Part shown: in pieces, positions 1-10,904 of the stretch
How positions within the stretch are numbered: position 1 is the stretch's first letter
How the letters are laid out: each line of letters begins with the position of its first letter
From: Typhlomys cinereus
Taxonomy: Eukaryota > Chordata > Mammalia > Rodentia > Platacanthomyidae
Assembly (NCBI GenBank): GCA_023101885.1
Contig: JALPQD010000005.1
Span: 806,001 to 870,000 of the forward strand
Direction: 5' to 3'
Length of the DNA: 64,000 bases
Position numbers and translations under genes: made by a program
Notes under the pieces: model-generated
Told to the model about the DNA's origin: nothing
Databases searched by the model: none
The model's input: the letters and a program-made list of their open reading frames with translations, nothing else

Positions 1-1
1 A

Positions 2-1327
2 AAGCAATTCTTCAAAGAAGTTGACCAAACAATCTCAAAGTTCATATGGAGGCACAAAAGACCCAGGATAGCAAAAACAATCCTGAGTAACAAAAACACA
101 GCTGGAGGTATAACCATACCAAACCTTAGTCTATACTACAAATCCATAGTTGTAAAGACAGCCTGGTACTGGCTCCAAAATAGACACACAGATCAATGGA
201 TAAGGATTGAAGACCCAGATATAAGCCCACAAAGTTACAGCCATTTGGTCTTTGACAAAGGGGCCCAAAGAATCCAATGGAAAAAGAACAGCATCTTCAG
301 CAAATGGTGCTGGCAAAACTGGATCTCCACATGCAGAAGATTAAAGCTGGACCCGTACTTGTCACCATGTACAAGACTTAATTCCAAATGGATCAAGGAC
401 CTTGATATCAGGCCAGAGACTATAAAAACCATAGTTGAAAGGACAGGGAACTCCCTCGAGCTGATTGGGCTAGGCCAACAGTTCCTAAAGAGACATCCAA
501 TGGCACAGTCACTGCTACCAACTCTCAACAGTTGGGATCTTGTGAAATTAAAGAGCTTCTGTTCAGATAAAGAGATTGTAATGCGAGCTCAAAGGCAACC
601 CACAGAATGGGAGAAAATCTTCACTAACCACATGTCTGATAGAGCTGTATTGTCCAGAGTGCACAAAGAACTTAGAAAACTAAACACCAAGGAAACCAAT
701 GGCCCAATTAAAAAATGGGCCCTGGAACTTAAAAGAAACTTTACCAGGGATGAAATTAAAATGTCTAACAAATATCTTAAAAAATGCTCCACTTCTTTAG
801 CCATCAGAGAAATGCAAATCAAAACTTCCCTGAGATATCATCTCACCCCGGTCAGGATGGCAAAAATCCACAATACTAACAACGACAAGTGCTGGAGAGG
901 ATGTGGAGAGAGGGGAACTCTCCTACATTGCTGGTGGGAATGCAGGCTCATACAGCCACTCTGGCGAGCCGTCTGGAGATTCTTAAAGAAATTAAAGATT
1001 GAAATGCCATATGACCCTGCTATTCCACTTTTGGGAATAACCCCCCATACAGCAGAGGTTCACCTCGATAGCACAAGCAAGACCATGTTCATAGCAGCAT
1101 TGTTTACAATAGCAAAGTCATGGAATCAGCCCAAATGTCCAACAGTTGACGAGTGGATAAGGAAACTGTGGTACATCTATACAATGGAGTACTACTCAGC
1201 CATCAAAAATGATGAATTACTGGAATTTGCCGGGAAATGGATGTCATTAGAAACAATTATATTAAGTGAAGTATCCCAGACCCAGAAAATTAAGCGCCGT
1301 ACGTACTCCCTAATAGGTGGCTCCTAG
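2..1327 (+). CDS. L1 ORF2p, C-terminal 441 residues, open (5' partial)
   Basis: This is the C-terminal third of LINE-1 ORF2p, the endonuclease/reverse transcriptase that copies L1 and SINE RNA into DNA by target-primed reverse transcription. Reading from base 2 there is no stop until TAG at 1325-1327, so the frame is open across all visible codons. An internal TTG-initiated reading from 245 is only a sub-frame. Visible landmarks are the cysteine-rich motif [18 protein letters not shown] starting about residue 297, which fits the C-terminal Cys/zinc-knuckle-like segment of ORF2p, the [13 protein letters not shown] stretch just after it, and the conserved terminal SLIGGS. The equivalent regions of L1-B and L1-C each carry several stops and frameshifts. 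Whether the upstream endonuclease and RT domains are intact cannot be seen. Confidence is high for family, low for activity. Confidence 0.93.
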   Translation, partial: KQFFKEVDQTISKFIWRHKRPRIAKTILSNKNTAGGITIPNLSLYYKSIVVKTAWYWLQNRHTDQWIRIEDPDISPQSYSHLVFDKGAQRIQWKKNSIFSKWCWQNWISTCRRLKLDPYLSPCTRLNSKWIKDLDIRPETIKTIVERTGNSLELIGLGQQFLKRHPMAQSLLPTLNSWDLVKLKSFCSDKEIVMRAQRQPTEWEKIFTNHMSDRAVLSRVHKELRKLNTKETNGPIKKWALELKRNFTRDEIKMSNKYLKKCSTSLAIREMQIKTSLRYHLTPVRMAKIHNTNNDKCWRGCGERGTLLHCWWECRLIQPLWRAVWRFLKKLKIEMPYDPAIPLLGITPHTAEVHLDSTSKTMFIAALFTIAKSWNQPKCPTVDEWIRKLWYIYTMEYYSAIKNDELLEFAGKWMSLETIILSEVSQTQKIKRRTYSLIGGS

Positions 1328-2317
1328 TACCAAACCCACCCAGCCCACCTAGAGACAGTAATTCCAAGGATTATGAACAGGAGGCATGGGGTAGGAGGGC
1401 CACACCAGAAACAAGGAGAGAAGGGACCATGTTACAGCAGGGAAAATAGGCCTCCACCAAGGACCCAAATAAGTAATGAGACATCTGATTAAGTTCACAG
1501 ACTTTTGTTCCTGATCATTTACTACTGAGGGGGAGTGATCTCACCAGAAGAGGAGGGCATATAGTCTGGCAGATAAAAAGTAACAATTTTGCAAATGGGT
1601 GATAGACCCCTCCCTCACTGTGGTTTCCCACTTTTATTACATCTACCTTTGAATGTGCTTTTATCACAAGACTCTAACAGCTTTTTGTCTCTGGCCAGGG
1701 GGTAACATACAGTGCCCACCAGGATGGAATGAAGGGCATTGCAGGAGCAGCAAAACTGCAAAAGAAAATCAACAAACCACAATCCAGAACTTCAGAGACT
1801 CTATATCAACCACCTAGAACTAGGCCAGCTTAGTCTCTCCCCATCTTGAAGCTCAGGGAAATTTGCGGAAGAGGGGGCGGTAAGAGTGTAAGAGCATAAG
1901 GATGGGAGGAGCAATGATATGTAAGATACTCTATACTGGTTAGGGCTGAAGCAATCATAATTGGACTTTGCATGCCCTGCGCATTGTCCAACACACTCTT
2001 GACCTCACAAAGTCTAGCATCTGCTAAAGGCACCAAGATCCTTGGAGGCAAAGGATTGGCAGCCACAGCAGTGTTCCTATACCTAAGGGGAACATGGGAA
2101 AGGGTTCGGGAAAGGCCACTGGGTCCTTGTACGTCATCGGAGAGGAGGGCCCAGAGGAAAATCAGACATGCACAAGAAAGGACTCTCTGGGAATTGGGGT
2201 GGGAGGCACTGGGGGATGGGGAGGGAGAGGGGTGGGGAGGGGGCGCAGGGGGGTACGGGGGGAGGAGGAGGGAGGGAGGGAACTGGTGTACCTAATAAGT
2301 TTGTATGAGCTGAAATA
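1328..2317 (+). other. L1-A 3'UTR with G-rich polypurine tract
   Basis: Noncoding 3'UTR homologous to 24943-25871 and 37207-38270. Its distal part (about 2205-2282) is a nearly pure purine tract with many runs of three or more G, a composition expected to form G-quadruplexes. Such tracts are typical of mammalian L1 3'UTRs. It ends with the lineage tail GGTGTACCTAATAAGTTTGT followed by AATAAA and an A run. Confidence 0.9.
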
Positions 2318-2353
2318 AAAAAAAAAGCTTACAGAAAAAAAAAATAGATACAG

Positions 2354-2410
2354 AAGGAAGGGGACTGGTGTACCTGTTAAGTTTGTATGAGCGGAAATAA
2401 ATAAATAAAT
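2354..2410 (+). mobile_element. 57-bp L1 3'-end insertion with 12-bp TSD
   Basis: A second copy of the last ~50 bases of the L1 3'UTR (GGGGACTGGTGTACCTGTTA, then an (AAAT)n tail) sits just behind the L1-A tail. It is flanked by AAATAGATACAG at 2342-2353 and again at 2411-2422. The duplicated flank makes it a severely 5'-truncated L1 insertion rather than slippage or a local tandem copy of the tail. Confidence 0.75.
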
Positions 2411-2422
2411 AAATAGATACAG

Positions 2423-2502
2423 GACTGAGGGTGCAGTTCAGGGGTAGAGTGCTTGCCTAGAATGGGCATGGTATGGGTTCCATCTTGGGATCAGATAAAA
2501 AA
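2423..2502 (+). mobile_element. ID-like SINE (tRNA-Ala type head)
   Basis: The sequence GGGTAGAGTGCTTGCCTAGA followed by GTATGGGTTCCATC and an A-rich tail matches the layout of rodent ID SINEs (BC1/tRNA-Ala derived, with A-box and B-box of a pol III promoter). It lies directly after the TSD of the small L1 insertion and is clearly diverged. Confidence 0.75.
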
Positions 2503-2631
2503 GGTGGGATAATGTGGTACTTCAAACTTCTGTGAGCAAAAAACTTTATGTGTATAATCTTTAGAAAGGGGAGAATACATTACAAGATGCTTGGTAAAAG
2601 TGAGATACTCAGCAAGTCAGATAGCCTAGTA

Positions 2632-3053
2632 TCATGGTTAGGCCCAGGTGTCAACTTGACTGTTGAGAGTTTGAGCTCTGGGCACAGTTATAGAGAGTTG
2701 ATAGTTGTGTTAAGCCCAGAGTGAACCTGAAGGAAATTGTCTAGCTGCTGGGGAAGTCCCAGCCCATGGTGGGTGGGATTAGGCCCTGGATAAATCACAG
2801 AGAGCTGGTTGAGAGAGTTGGCATCCTTCTGTTCACTTGGCCAGACATACTGGTCTGGCAAGTAAGGATTGTCCATCTCTCAGCCGTTATGCAGTGACGG
2901 TGTGGCCAGTTCCCTCGGCCCTGGTGTTGGTGCGTGCTCTCCTGTCAAGCTGGACTAAGAACTGTAACCAGAAATTGTAAAAGAATAAACCCCTTGTTCC
3001 CTTAAGCCATTTGATGGTCATTTATCAGTAACCATGCAGACGGACTGCGACAC
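2632..3053 (+). repeat. ~420-bp interspersed repeat, 'GTCAACTTGACTGTTGA' family
   Basis: Begins GGCCCAGGTGTCAACTTGAC and contains CCCAGCCCATGGTGGGTGGG and an AATAAACCCCTTGTTCCCTT segment near its end. A clear second copy lies at 39221-39640 and more diverged relatives at 13035-13440, 50577-51245 and 60545-61170. The family resembles a rodent nonautonomous DNA-transposon/MaLR-type repeat (URR1 or similar), but I cannot assign the name with certainty. Confidence 0.65.
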
Positions 3054-3584
3054 CTAGCTTTATTACTAGCTTTCAGGAATCCACTTCAAAGTAAGCCATC
3101 TCAGCCAGGACTTCCTATAGTTTTCTCCTGCCCTGCCCCTGTGGCCCACCACTCCCTTGCCCATAGGCATTCTCTGTGCAGTCACCTCCCCCAAATCTCA
3201 GGGCAGGAAAGCTCCCCACTTTAAGCTTGCTGGGTGTCTATCCTCAAAGTCTAGGTCATGGGTTCTTCCCTTCCCTCAGTTGACTATCCTTCTGGAATAT
3301 CATGCAAACTCATTTGTGTATGTGCATTGAGTTGCATCTCTACCCTTCTTGCTTAGTTTCTTATTTCCTCCTAAAGGGTCTCCCAGGACATGGTACGATA
3401 ATACAGGAGACATCAGTCCATACCGAATGACTAGATGGATTCCATATAATTAAGAAAAACTAAGACAAGGCCATATGGCATAAAATCTTTCCAGAGTGGC
3501 CTTAAGGCTGAAGAGTACTGCAGAACATCTGCAAGGGCAGGTCACTTCCCAATTATATATAGTATCAGATTGTTTCCACGATTA

Positions 3585-3765
3585 TCCACAGGGCTGGAAG
3601 TGCAAGTCACTGCCCTTTCCTCCCAGTATTTTGGGTGGAACTAGAGATCTGAACTTAGGTCTTGCTTTCTTTCTTTCTTTCTTTTTTTTTGTGTGTGTGT
3701 GTCTTAGCTGTATTGGGTCCTGCTTTCGAGGCAAAGGCTTTATCCCTGAGCCATCTCTCCAGTTC
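3585..3765 (-). mobile_element. B2-headed SINE (type A), minus strand, degraded
   Basis: Read on the minus strand it starts with GAGAGATGGCTCAGGGATAA, a tRNA-like A-box head, followed by GCCTTTGCCTCGAAAGCAGG. An internal (CTTT)n/(GT)n stretch at 3668-3702 interrupts it. It shares head and body with better copies at 5130-5442 and 29375-29668. Confidence 0.65.
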
Positions 3766-3887
3766 AGTAAACTTTTATTTCCGTAAACAACAAATAGTGA
3801 GGAAATTTAGTTTAATCCCATAGGTCCCAGCATCCACTGTATTGAGAAAAGAAACTGAAAGTTAAAAAAAAAAAAAAAATTCAAGGC

Positions 3888-4250
3888 CAGCACAAGAAGT
3901 TGGCTCGGTGGGTAAAAGCAAAAGTTAACAGCTTGAGTTCAATCCCCAGAACCCATGTGAAAGAGAGAGAGGATGCAGTGGTTCCCATCTGTCATCCCAG
4001 CCCCTCTATGGTAAGATGGAAGATGGAGAAGGAGGATCGCCTGGAAGCTTACAGGCCAGATCATCCAGAGAATGTAGGGTGGTGGGAACGACTAGAGAGA
4101 TCGCGCCTCAACAAGGAGGTCCTCTGACTTCCATATATGTGTACTTGAGCACATGTGAATGCACACATACACACACACACATACACACACACACACACAC
4201 GCATGCACGCACAATAATAATAATAATGTTAAAAGTTTTTAAATCAGTTT
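3888..4250 (+). mobile_element. B2/B4-like SINE with (CA)n tail
   Basis: A B2-like head (TTGGCTCGGTGGGTAAAAGC, then GAGTTCAATCCCCAGAACCC) is followed by a body ending in a (CA)n tract at 4165-4200 and (AAT)n. Type and family are inferred from the pol III promoter-like boxes only. Confidence 0.65.
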
Positions 4251-4689
4251 AGGGAAATTAAAGGGGCAGGGGCTACATACTGGAAGGTAAACTGCTCAGC
4301 CTCACAGTGACCGTCCGTGACAGCATGTGGACACGGCTCCCACAGGTCGCTCTCCACCACAGGAGGCGCGACAATCAGAAAGGCGATTCCCTAAGAAGTT
4401 AGTCAGGACCAGCTTTTCAGAGAAGCCACAAAAGGGCTTCTGGTGCAGGCCTTGTTGGATGCGATCCCATCTGGATAGAAAAGGGGGCTCTCTGGAAACT
4501 CACACACATTGTGTAATCTGAATGGGCATAATTCTATGTTTCAATAACATTAGGAACTGGAAATATGAAAATAAATAACACTTAATAACTATTTTCAAAG
4601 AGCTCACAGTCAAGCACAGGAGAGAGACCAATATGAACACACAGCAGTGCCAGACACAGAGGGATAAGTGCTTGGATACTGTACTGCTG

Positions 4690-5010
4690 CGGACTGACTG
4701 TGTTTCCAAAAATTCACATCGCGAAGTCTAATCCCGATCGAGTAGCACAGGAAGTGGAGCCTCCAGGAAGTGATCAGGTCAGGGGATGGCACTCTCGGGA
4801 ATGGGATTAGTGCCTTTAGAAGAAGATACACACTAAGCTCCAGCTCCTGTCCCGTGTCCCTTTCTCTCTCTTTCTTTTGAGGCTCCACAAGAAGATGACC
4901 ATTTGCAGGAAATGAAGAACCCAGAAAGGCGAGAAACAAGCATTTGTTTTCTTGCCCACATACTCTATATGTTCATTTTTAATAATAATCCAAACCGACT
5001 AAGACATGCA
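4690..5010 (+). repeat. MLT1/MaLR-like LTR remnant
   Basis: The motifs GACTGACTGTGTTTCCAAAA, CCTTTAGAAGAAGATACACA and CTCCACAAGAAGATGACCAT follow the order found in mammalian MLT1-type MaLR LTRs. The copy is old and diverged. The region 4251-4690 before it holds nothing I recognise. Confidence 0.55.
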
Positions 5011-5129
5011 GAAATATATACAAGGTGGAATGGGTGACTAGAAGAAAAAAACTCAGTATGTCTGCTTTGCTGGAGTTGGAAGATAATACTGACAGGTGAA
5101 CGGACAGTTGAGAAATACTTTACCAAGAG

Positions 5130-5345
5130 GATGGTGAGATGGCTCTGGGCTTAAGACTCTGCCTCACAAGAAGAAGGACCTGAGTTTGGATCGCAAGTAC
5201 CTTGTAAAAATATCAGGCCAAAACAAACGGTCTGGTGGGCAGACCCTGGGAAATGCCAGAGCGAAGTAAGAAGGAGGTAAAAACAATCCAGAATGATTCC
5301 CAAAGTCACCTTTGGGCCTCCACAGGGACACACTATGCCCTCTAA

Positions 5346-5391
<46 letters not shown>

Positions 5392-5442
5392 CCACACACA
5401 ACCACACAAAATAAACAAATAAATAAAGTTTAAAAACAAACA
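5130..5442 (+). mobile_element. B2-headed SINE (type A), full length with 18-bp TSD
   Basis: Head GGTGAGATGGCTCTGGGCTT (A-box) and GACCTGAGTTTGGATCGC (B-box) are followed by a ~150-bp body ending CCCAAAGTCACCTTTGGGCC, a (CA)27-type tract at 5346-5400 and an (AAAT)n tail. Flanking direct repeats GAAATACTTTACCAAGAG at 5112-5129 and GAAATACTGTACCAAGAG at 5443-5460 (one mismatch) mark the insertion. This copy defines type A well: tRNA-like head, unique body, CA-rich tail. Adjacent open frames on the minus strand are produced by the CA tract. Confidence 0.85.
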
Positions 5443-5460
5443 GAAATACTGTACCAAGAG

Positions 5461-6559
5461 AAGAAACAGGAAGGACATTTTGGGTAGAAATGGTTTGACA
5501 GTGCACTGGAGTTTTTCTAGATCGTTTGATTCCCAAAGCACAAGATAGAGAGGAGAGAATCCCGTCTTGGGTGTAGTCTCCAGGTAGCCCTGGAGAAGCA
5601 TTCTGACCAAGGGGAAACATGGTGTGACTGGCATCAATGCAATAATGGAGCGTGAATTGCAAAAGGTGAAAGTACAGGTAGAACAATGAGAAAGATGAAT
5701 GAAAATCTAGTTGCATAATGTGCAAACAAACTGCAGTCCACGGAGAAGAAAAGTGACTATCAAATTTGCTGCAGGCTAAGTATTTGAACTTGGGAAGTAT
5801 AGAAAAGTAAACTTTCAGTGTGAAATCCCACCTCGGAAATTAAAATTGGACGGTCAGAAGTGAATGTCACAATTTTTGAAAGCTTGCCAGGTGATTCCAG
5901 CAATGAGAAGCCTTGTGGTTGGGGAAGAGAGGTTTAACCTAGAACTTTAATCTGAGACTTCAGTGCCCTGACACCAGCCACAAATTGTCCTACAACTCCT
6001 TGTTTCCTTTTGTACTAGCCAGCCAGGCTGCCTGATCTCTACTATTTACCAGGAAAGCAAGGATTAAAAAAATGACCAAAGGAAATGGGAAAACTGAGAT
6101 TGTATTGTTCTCAAATGACAAGCATTTACACGACACCAGTTGTAAATGCTTTCTTGCCCAACATTCTTAAGGCACTTAGTTGTGTATCTGTTACTACACC
6201 ATTGCTAGCACATTCTAGAAGTAGAGGAGAGCGGGAAGGGAAATATAACAAGCAGATCGAAACAGCAGTTCCGCAGCTGCTCAGAATATGCTATGGTACA
6301 GAGCTGCAGCTCGGGGCTAGAGTGTGCTGCCCGGGTTCTTAACCAGCCATAAAGCTACAGATTTGGGCCCATCTTTGACTCAGCCACCCATATCACATCT
6401 AGTCTAGGGACCACTAAGCACATCTTTTCTAACCCGGAGCAACTCTATTGGTTGCTCCTTCTTCAGGGCCTCTTTTCATGCCAACTGATGAATGTGAGGA
6501 GGGGGGCGGGTGGGCTGCCTCCTTCCCACACTCCCAGCCTTCAGGTTTACTGCTTAAGT
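5461..6559. other. Unassigned sequence, no recognisable gene or repeat
   Basis: I see no extended homology, splice-bounded exon or coding signal here. Short open frames lack any family motif. Confidence 0.5.
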
Positions 6560-7255
6560 CCTCCCTGGCTTTATTTCTCAAAGAATGAAATCTTAGCGGT
6601 GACATCAGCCTTCAAGGTCCTCCATCACCCAGTTCCGATGAAACGCACTGCTCTCTACTTCTTATGTACACCAGCCCCTTCTTGGGCCTGGCGCTCAATC
6701 TGCCTGTTTGCACATGACTAGCTTCTTGTCATCCCCCTTGTCTCAACTCAGATGGCCTCTGCCAGAGACCCACACAAAGGAGCTTCCTACCCTGCAGCAC
6801 ACCTACCATCTCCCCCTCTAGAGCGCTAGTCACACTCTGCAGTTAGTTACCTCTTCATAGTCTTCTTCCCTAATGTCAGTCTTCTCCCAAAGCAGGAACA
6901 TACAGACCACACTGGTCTTCTCCAAGGCTTTATATCTGGCTTAGCAATTTTACTGTCAGGACAGAGGGATGAACACCGCAAGACCACCTTCCAGAGCCAC
7001 TTCTCCTTCATGGAACCTGTTCTACTTTGGGCTGAATTGATTTCTGCCTCCATTGGGTTCCCACTATAACGTACCTCATGTCCGCGTCCATTTACATTTG
7101 CTCTGCTCCGTTCCAATTGTTCCATCCGTGCCTGGCCTCTCTACTAGCATACAAGCCCCATGAGGCGGGGCCTGCAACTTATCTCTGTATACCCAAAGCC
7201 AAGCAGTGGTACCCCAGGACATAGCAGGGGCTCTGATGACAACCTCAATCAATCA
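6560..7255 (+). repeat. L2 LINE 3'-end remnant
   Basis: The order CCTTCAAGGTCCTCCATCAC, GCCTGGCGCTCAATCTGCCT, GCATACAAGCCCCATGAGG and the final CTCTGTATACCCAAAGCC is that of the 3' part of mammalian L2, including the noncoding end. It is old and strongly diverged. Confidence 0.7.
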
Positions 7256-7402
7256 GCAATCTGCAGCCATGCGTTGATGTACTCACAGGGAGGGAAGGGG
7301 TGAAGAACCCCAGAAAAGACCTCATTTCCTTCAGCCCCACTCATTTACCATGTTAATAAGAGATGTCCAGGATGAAGGAAAAGCTCTCTGTGCAGAAGAT
7401 GA

Positions 7403-7406
<4 letters not shown>

Positions 7407-7444
<38 letters not shown>
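7407..7444. repeat. (CA)n microsatellite
   Basis: About 19 uninterrupted CA units. Confidence 0.97.
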
Positions 7445-7446
<2 letters not shown>

Positions 7447-8342
7447 AACTTGCAAAGATAGCAAACCTATTTTCAAGGGCTTTCAGATTCAATTAATAGC
7501 CTCTGTGGGTTAAAGAGAGAAAGAGACCTGCTTGGGGAGAAGCAGAAGACAGACACTTGACAGCATCCCTTTAAGGCTTTTCCTGATCCTCGATGCATTG
7601 TCTTCTTAGGGAAGTATCAATATTGTGTGTGTATAGGGCAAAAAGCATCATCTTGAAATTGTAATGAATCTAAAATGAAAACAAGCACACAGTTGGCCAA
7701 CGCAGCTTTAAAATTGCACATCAAGAACACTCCCAGTGACAAACACTTGCAAGGCAAACAAACCAAACAGAAATTAAAAAATCTCTGTGGGGTATAAATA
7801 TGTAATTACACTCACACAGGGAGCATTTATCAGGTAAACCATCCCACTCTGTTAATTGAAATGCTCCGGCGCTGAGCTTTTTTCTGACATCGAGTCTGAA
7901 TATGTATGTGAGTGGTATAGACATGCTGCTTCACTGCGGCTCTTCCTAGCTGGGGTTAACTGCCTCAAAGCCATTTTTCCATGCAGCTGGGAGGTCGCTT
8001 CTTGAAGCTTTCCTTTTGTTTGTTTGCTTCTGTTTCCATCAAACTGAATGCACCGCATGCAAACTGGTTTGGAATGCTAAAGATCTGGCCACAGCACAGC
8101 CATTTTAAAGATAGTTAATAACTTGACTTTCATTCGTCTTGTTTGATACACATGGAGAGCCGTTCTCTTTGATAATTTAGAAATGTTCAGACAACTGAAA
8201 AGACAGATGCTCCAAGAGTGTACATTTGTGTGTCATAGCAAAAGAAGGTCCTGTGTTCTACTTCAATTCTGTTATTCCGCCATCACCTAGCTGTGTGACC
8301 TTAAGTCATCCAAAAATGGCGGCTTCCTTTTTGTCCAAAATA
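7445..8342. other. Non-repetitive AT-rich stretch, possible conserved noncoding DNA
   Basis: No repeat family is recognised between about 7640 and 8130. The sequence is rich in homeodomain-type TAAT cores (TGTAATTACA, TCTGTTAATTG) and lacks coding signals. A short MIR-core-like segment (CACCTAGCTGTGTGACCTTA) occurs at about 8284-8303. Function is speculative. Confidence 0.35.
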
Positions 8343-8344
8343 AA

Positions 8345-8495
8345 GGCTGGGGATTGGAGATAACTAGAAGCTTAAAGCTTTTGCCTCACAAGCAAAGGAA
8401 CTGAATTCAGATTCCCTAGATCTTATAAAAAATATTGGGTGGATATAGATGACTTCTGTAATTCTGGACCCCCACACACACAAATATTTAAAAGA
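8345..8495 (+). mobile_element. B2-headed SINE (type A), short copy
   Basis: Contains AAGCTTTTGCCTCACAAGCA and a B-box-like GAACTGAATTCAGATTCCC, then a shortened body with a (CA)n remnant and ATTTAAAAG tail. Diverged. Confidence 0.65.
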
Positions 8496-10560
8496 AAGGC
8501 TTGTCTGTGATTGCTTAAAAAATCCTTTATATCCCAGTACGTCCAATGTATGACTCATCGTATTTTCTTGAGAAATTTTGAGCAGTTGGATTATTAATTC
8601 AAGGGAATCTTTAATAAATGCTGAACAGTCACTCCATCTGTGCATCTGGGACTCTGATGCCTTGGCATGGCCTGTGCTCCAAGGTCGTCAGTGTAGATTT
8701 AGTGGGTGACCTCGGCACTCTATCTATGAGCACGCCACAGAGGTCCTCTGCAAAGGGAGAGTTATAAAGGGATCAGTAGTCTGTGGGAATAATAAACCCC
8801 GAACCTTAACATGTGGCTCTCGCAAAATAAGCAGAACCTGTTCTGTGGATCACGCCCCCAGATGTAACGCATAAATTTTGCAGGACCACTGCATAAAGAA
8901 CAGGTGAGGTGCGGAACAACAGGAGCTGATTCTCCCTCACTTCCAGGGATCGGTATTGTTTTCTACGAAGATGTGGGGGTGACTGTCACTTGCTACCCCA
9001 GGCCTTTCGTAGCTTGCAGTTCTTTAACTGTCATCTGGGGTCATGGGCACTTCACTCCTTTCCCTTGAATCTCTTTATGCCTCCTCTTCACCTATCTCTT
9101 CTCAGGACAGTTTTCATTAGATGTGGGGAATCACCTGGTAACCCGGGACACGCTCATCTCGAGACCTTTACTGTCTTCTAAAATGCCTCTTCCAAACGAG
9201 CGGGTTCACAGGTTCTAGAGAGATGGACATGGACGTGGACAACATTTGACTCACTGCACCCAGTTTCCATCCCAAGATTTCATTGGAAGGATGAGTCTAA
9301 CTATTTAAGGTATTATGTAAGTGATCATCAAGTGATTCGCCCAAATTACTTTCACGCCATTATGAGAAACTGTTGGAAAGTGTCAAGAATAAGACATGAC
9401 CAAATATGGGATTTAGTGGAGGAGAAATGACATGATGTGAGCTCAGACTGGGGTTGGACACTCCTGACCTCTACTAGGTACCGTGGGTGTCAGATCTTGG
9501 GAGACCTCTCTGACCTGCTGCAGTTCATAACACAACAGAGGGAAAAAGTATGAGAAGCAGTGACCAGGGAGGAAGGAAAATGACAGACACAGCCTAACGG
9601 ACTTAGCTTGCAATTAGATTTCTCCCAGCTACCAAATGTCTTCTGAAGGGGAATAGAGATGCAAATCCTTTTCCAGGGGGTGGGATTGGTGGATGTCTTT
9701 CCTTCTAGAAAGACGATGTGATCAGATGTGGTTGTAAGTGGGACTCCCTGAGGGGCAGACTCTGAATATTTCCCAGGCAGATTTATGGGGTCAGCAACTG
9801 TGGAGGGAGGATCAAGCAGAGGAAGAAGCTGGGCTGTCATGGGGTCTCAGGTAAGGTGTTGGTTGGTCTACAATGAGTCAGCCAGTAAATGCAATACCGC
9901 TTTAGATGAAGAAGTTCTATGCAGTTGGAGTGTTCCCAAAGAGGTCGATGGTCAAGATCAGCGAGCCAATCATAATCCCAGCATTTTGAGGAAGAGGCGC
10001 CTCGGCCATGAGAAGGAGTTGAACCAACTCAAGTTCAGGTTGCCGTTCCTCAAGTTGTGCAGTTTTGAAAATAAATCTCCCTGTAAAGGCTGACTCTGCC
10101 CATATGGGCTGTCTGTCTAGTTACTTTCAATTTTTATTATAATATTACTATAATTTTTATTAGATGAGGAAAAAAGCAGGATCCTGTGTGATAGAACAGA
10201 ATCATGGCTAACCAGGGAACAAATAGGGAAGACAGGCTTGGACCTTAAAGCTTCCCATTGCATGCATGTAGCCTGAGTCGCCTCTATTGGTAGGACACAG
10301 GACACTGCAGCGCCTCCACAAATGAGCATCTCTCTCCTTGTGTTACCCTCTCTCTCTAGACAATAGCATAGAGCTAGACAACCCCCCCCTAACGTGGAAG
10401 GAAGCACCAGCAGGACCTTTGCTTCTATGTTAATGAAGGAGGGTAGGGTCTGAGGTCAGGTGAACGCTTGATAAACGTGTATCCCTTTCACCCACCACCT
10501 CACAGCTTTATTTTGTGAGACAACTTTCTTTCACAATGTCAGTGCCAAGGCCCTGAAGTT
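8496..10560. other. Unassigned sequence
   Basis: About 2 kb in which I recognise no gene or repeat. Open frames on the minus strand at 9490-9840 and 10117-10407 have no family motif and I treat them as chance. A degraded LTR cannot be excluded in 9480-10080. Confidence 0.4.
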
Positions 10561-10564
10561 CCTG

Positions 10565-10725
10565 TTTTTTTAAATTGTTTATTTATTTGAGAGAGAGAGA
10601 GAGAGAAGGGCATGCTGTGGTATATGGGTGAAGGTCAGAGTCAGTTCTCTCCTACCAAGTGGGCTTCTGGGACTCAAAGTCAGGTCTTTTATCTGTCTGG
10701 CTATCCTGTGGCCCGAAGTTACTAG
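10565..10725 (-). mobile_element. B3-like SINE, minus strand
   Basis: The (AAAT)/(GA)n tail TTATTTGAGAGAGAGAG, then GAAGGTCAGAGTCAGTTCTC and CTTCTGGGACTCAAAGTCAG, read as a rodent B3-type SINE in reverse. Related copies lie at 54660-54825 and in the inverted repeat at 50.2 kb. Confidence 0.65.
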
Positions 10726-10904
10726 TTATTTTTTTAAATAATCTAGATCTGTTTTCTGAGTCTGTACTCTCCTGGGACGACCAGTGCACATCATTGTTTG
10801 CTAACTACCTGGCTCTGTGTCCTGGCTCTGCAACGTGTACATCAAGTGATTATGGACTAAGTACCTCACTCCTCTGTGACATGTTCCTTCTTGTTGAATA
10901 CAAC

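Larger units (their letters stand above)
1..2341 (+). mobile_element. L1-A: 3' part of a young L1 LINE, cut by the window edge
   Basis: The element enters from the left edge inside the ORF2 reverse-transcriptase-to-C-terminal region and runs through the ORF2 stop at 1327, a 3'UTR of about 1 kb and an A-rich tail near 2318-2341. Position 1 corresponds to about 23619 in L1-B and 35707 in L1-C, so at least 4 kb of the element should lie upstream. It differs from L1-B and L1-C at several shared positions, for example it keeps TGG where both others have TAG. No 5' end or TSD can be seen because the left side is outside the window. The clean open frame makes this the best-preserved L1 here. Confidence 0.96.

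Noticed and set aside
131..528. Minus-strand frames antisense to L1 ORF2, with the same protein recurring at 23747-24144 and 35835-36020
   Set aside because: They recur only because the L1 sense sequence recurs. They lie opposite the conserved ORF2 frame and carry no family motif.
5164..5725. Cys/Val-rich minus-strand frames
   Set aside because: Produced by the (CA)n tail of a type A SINE.
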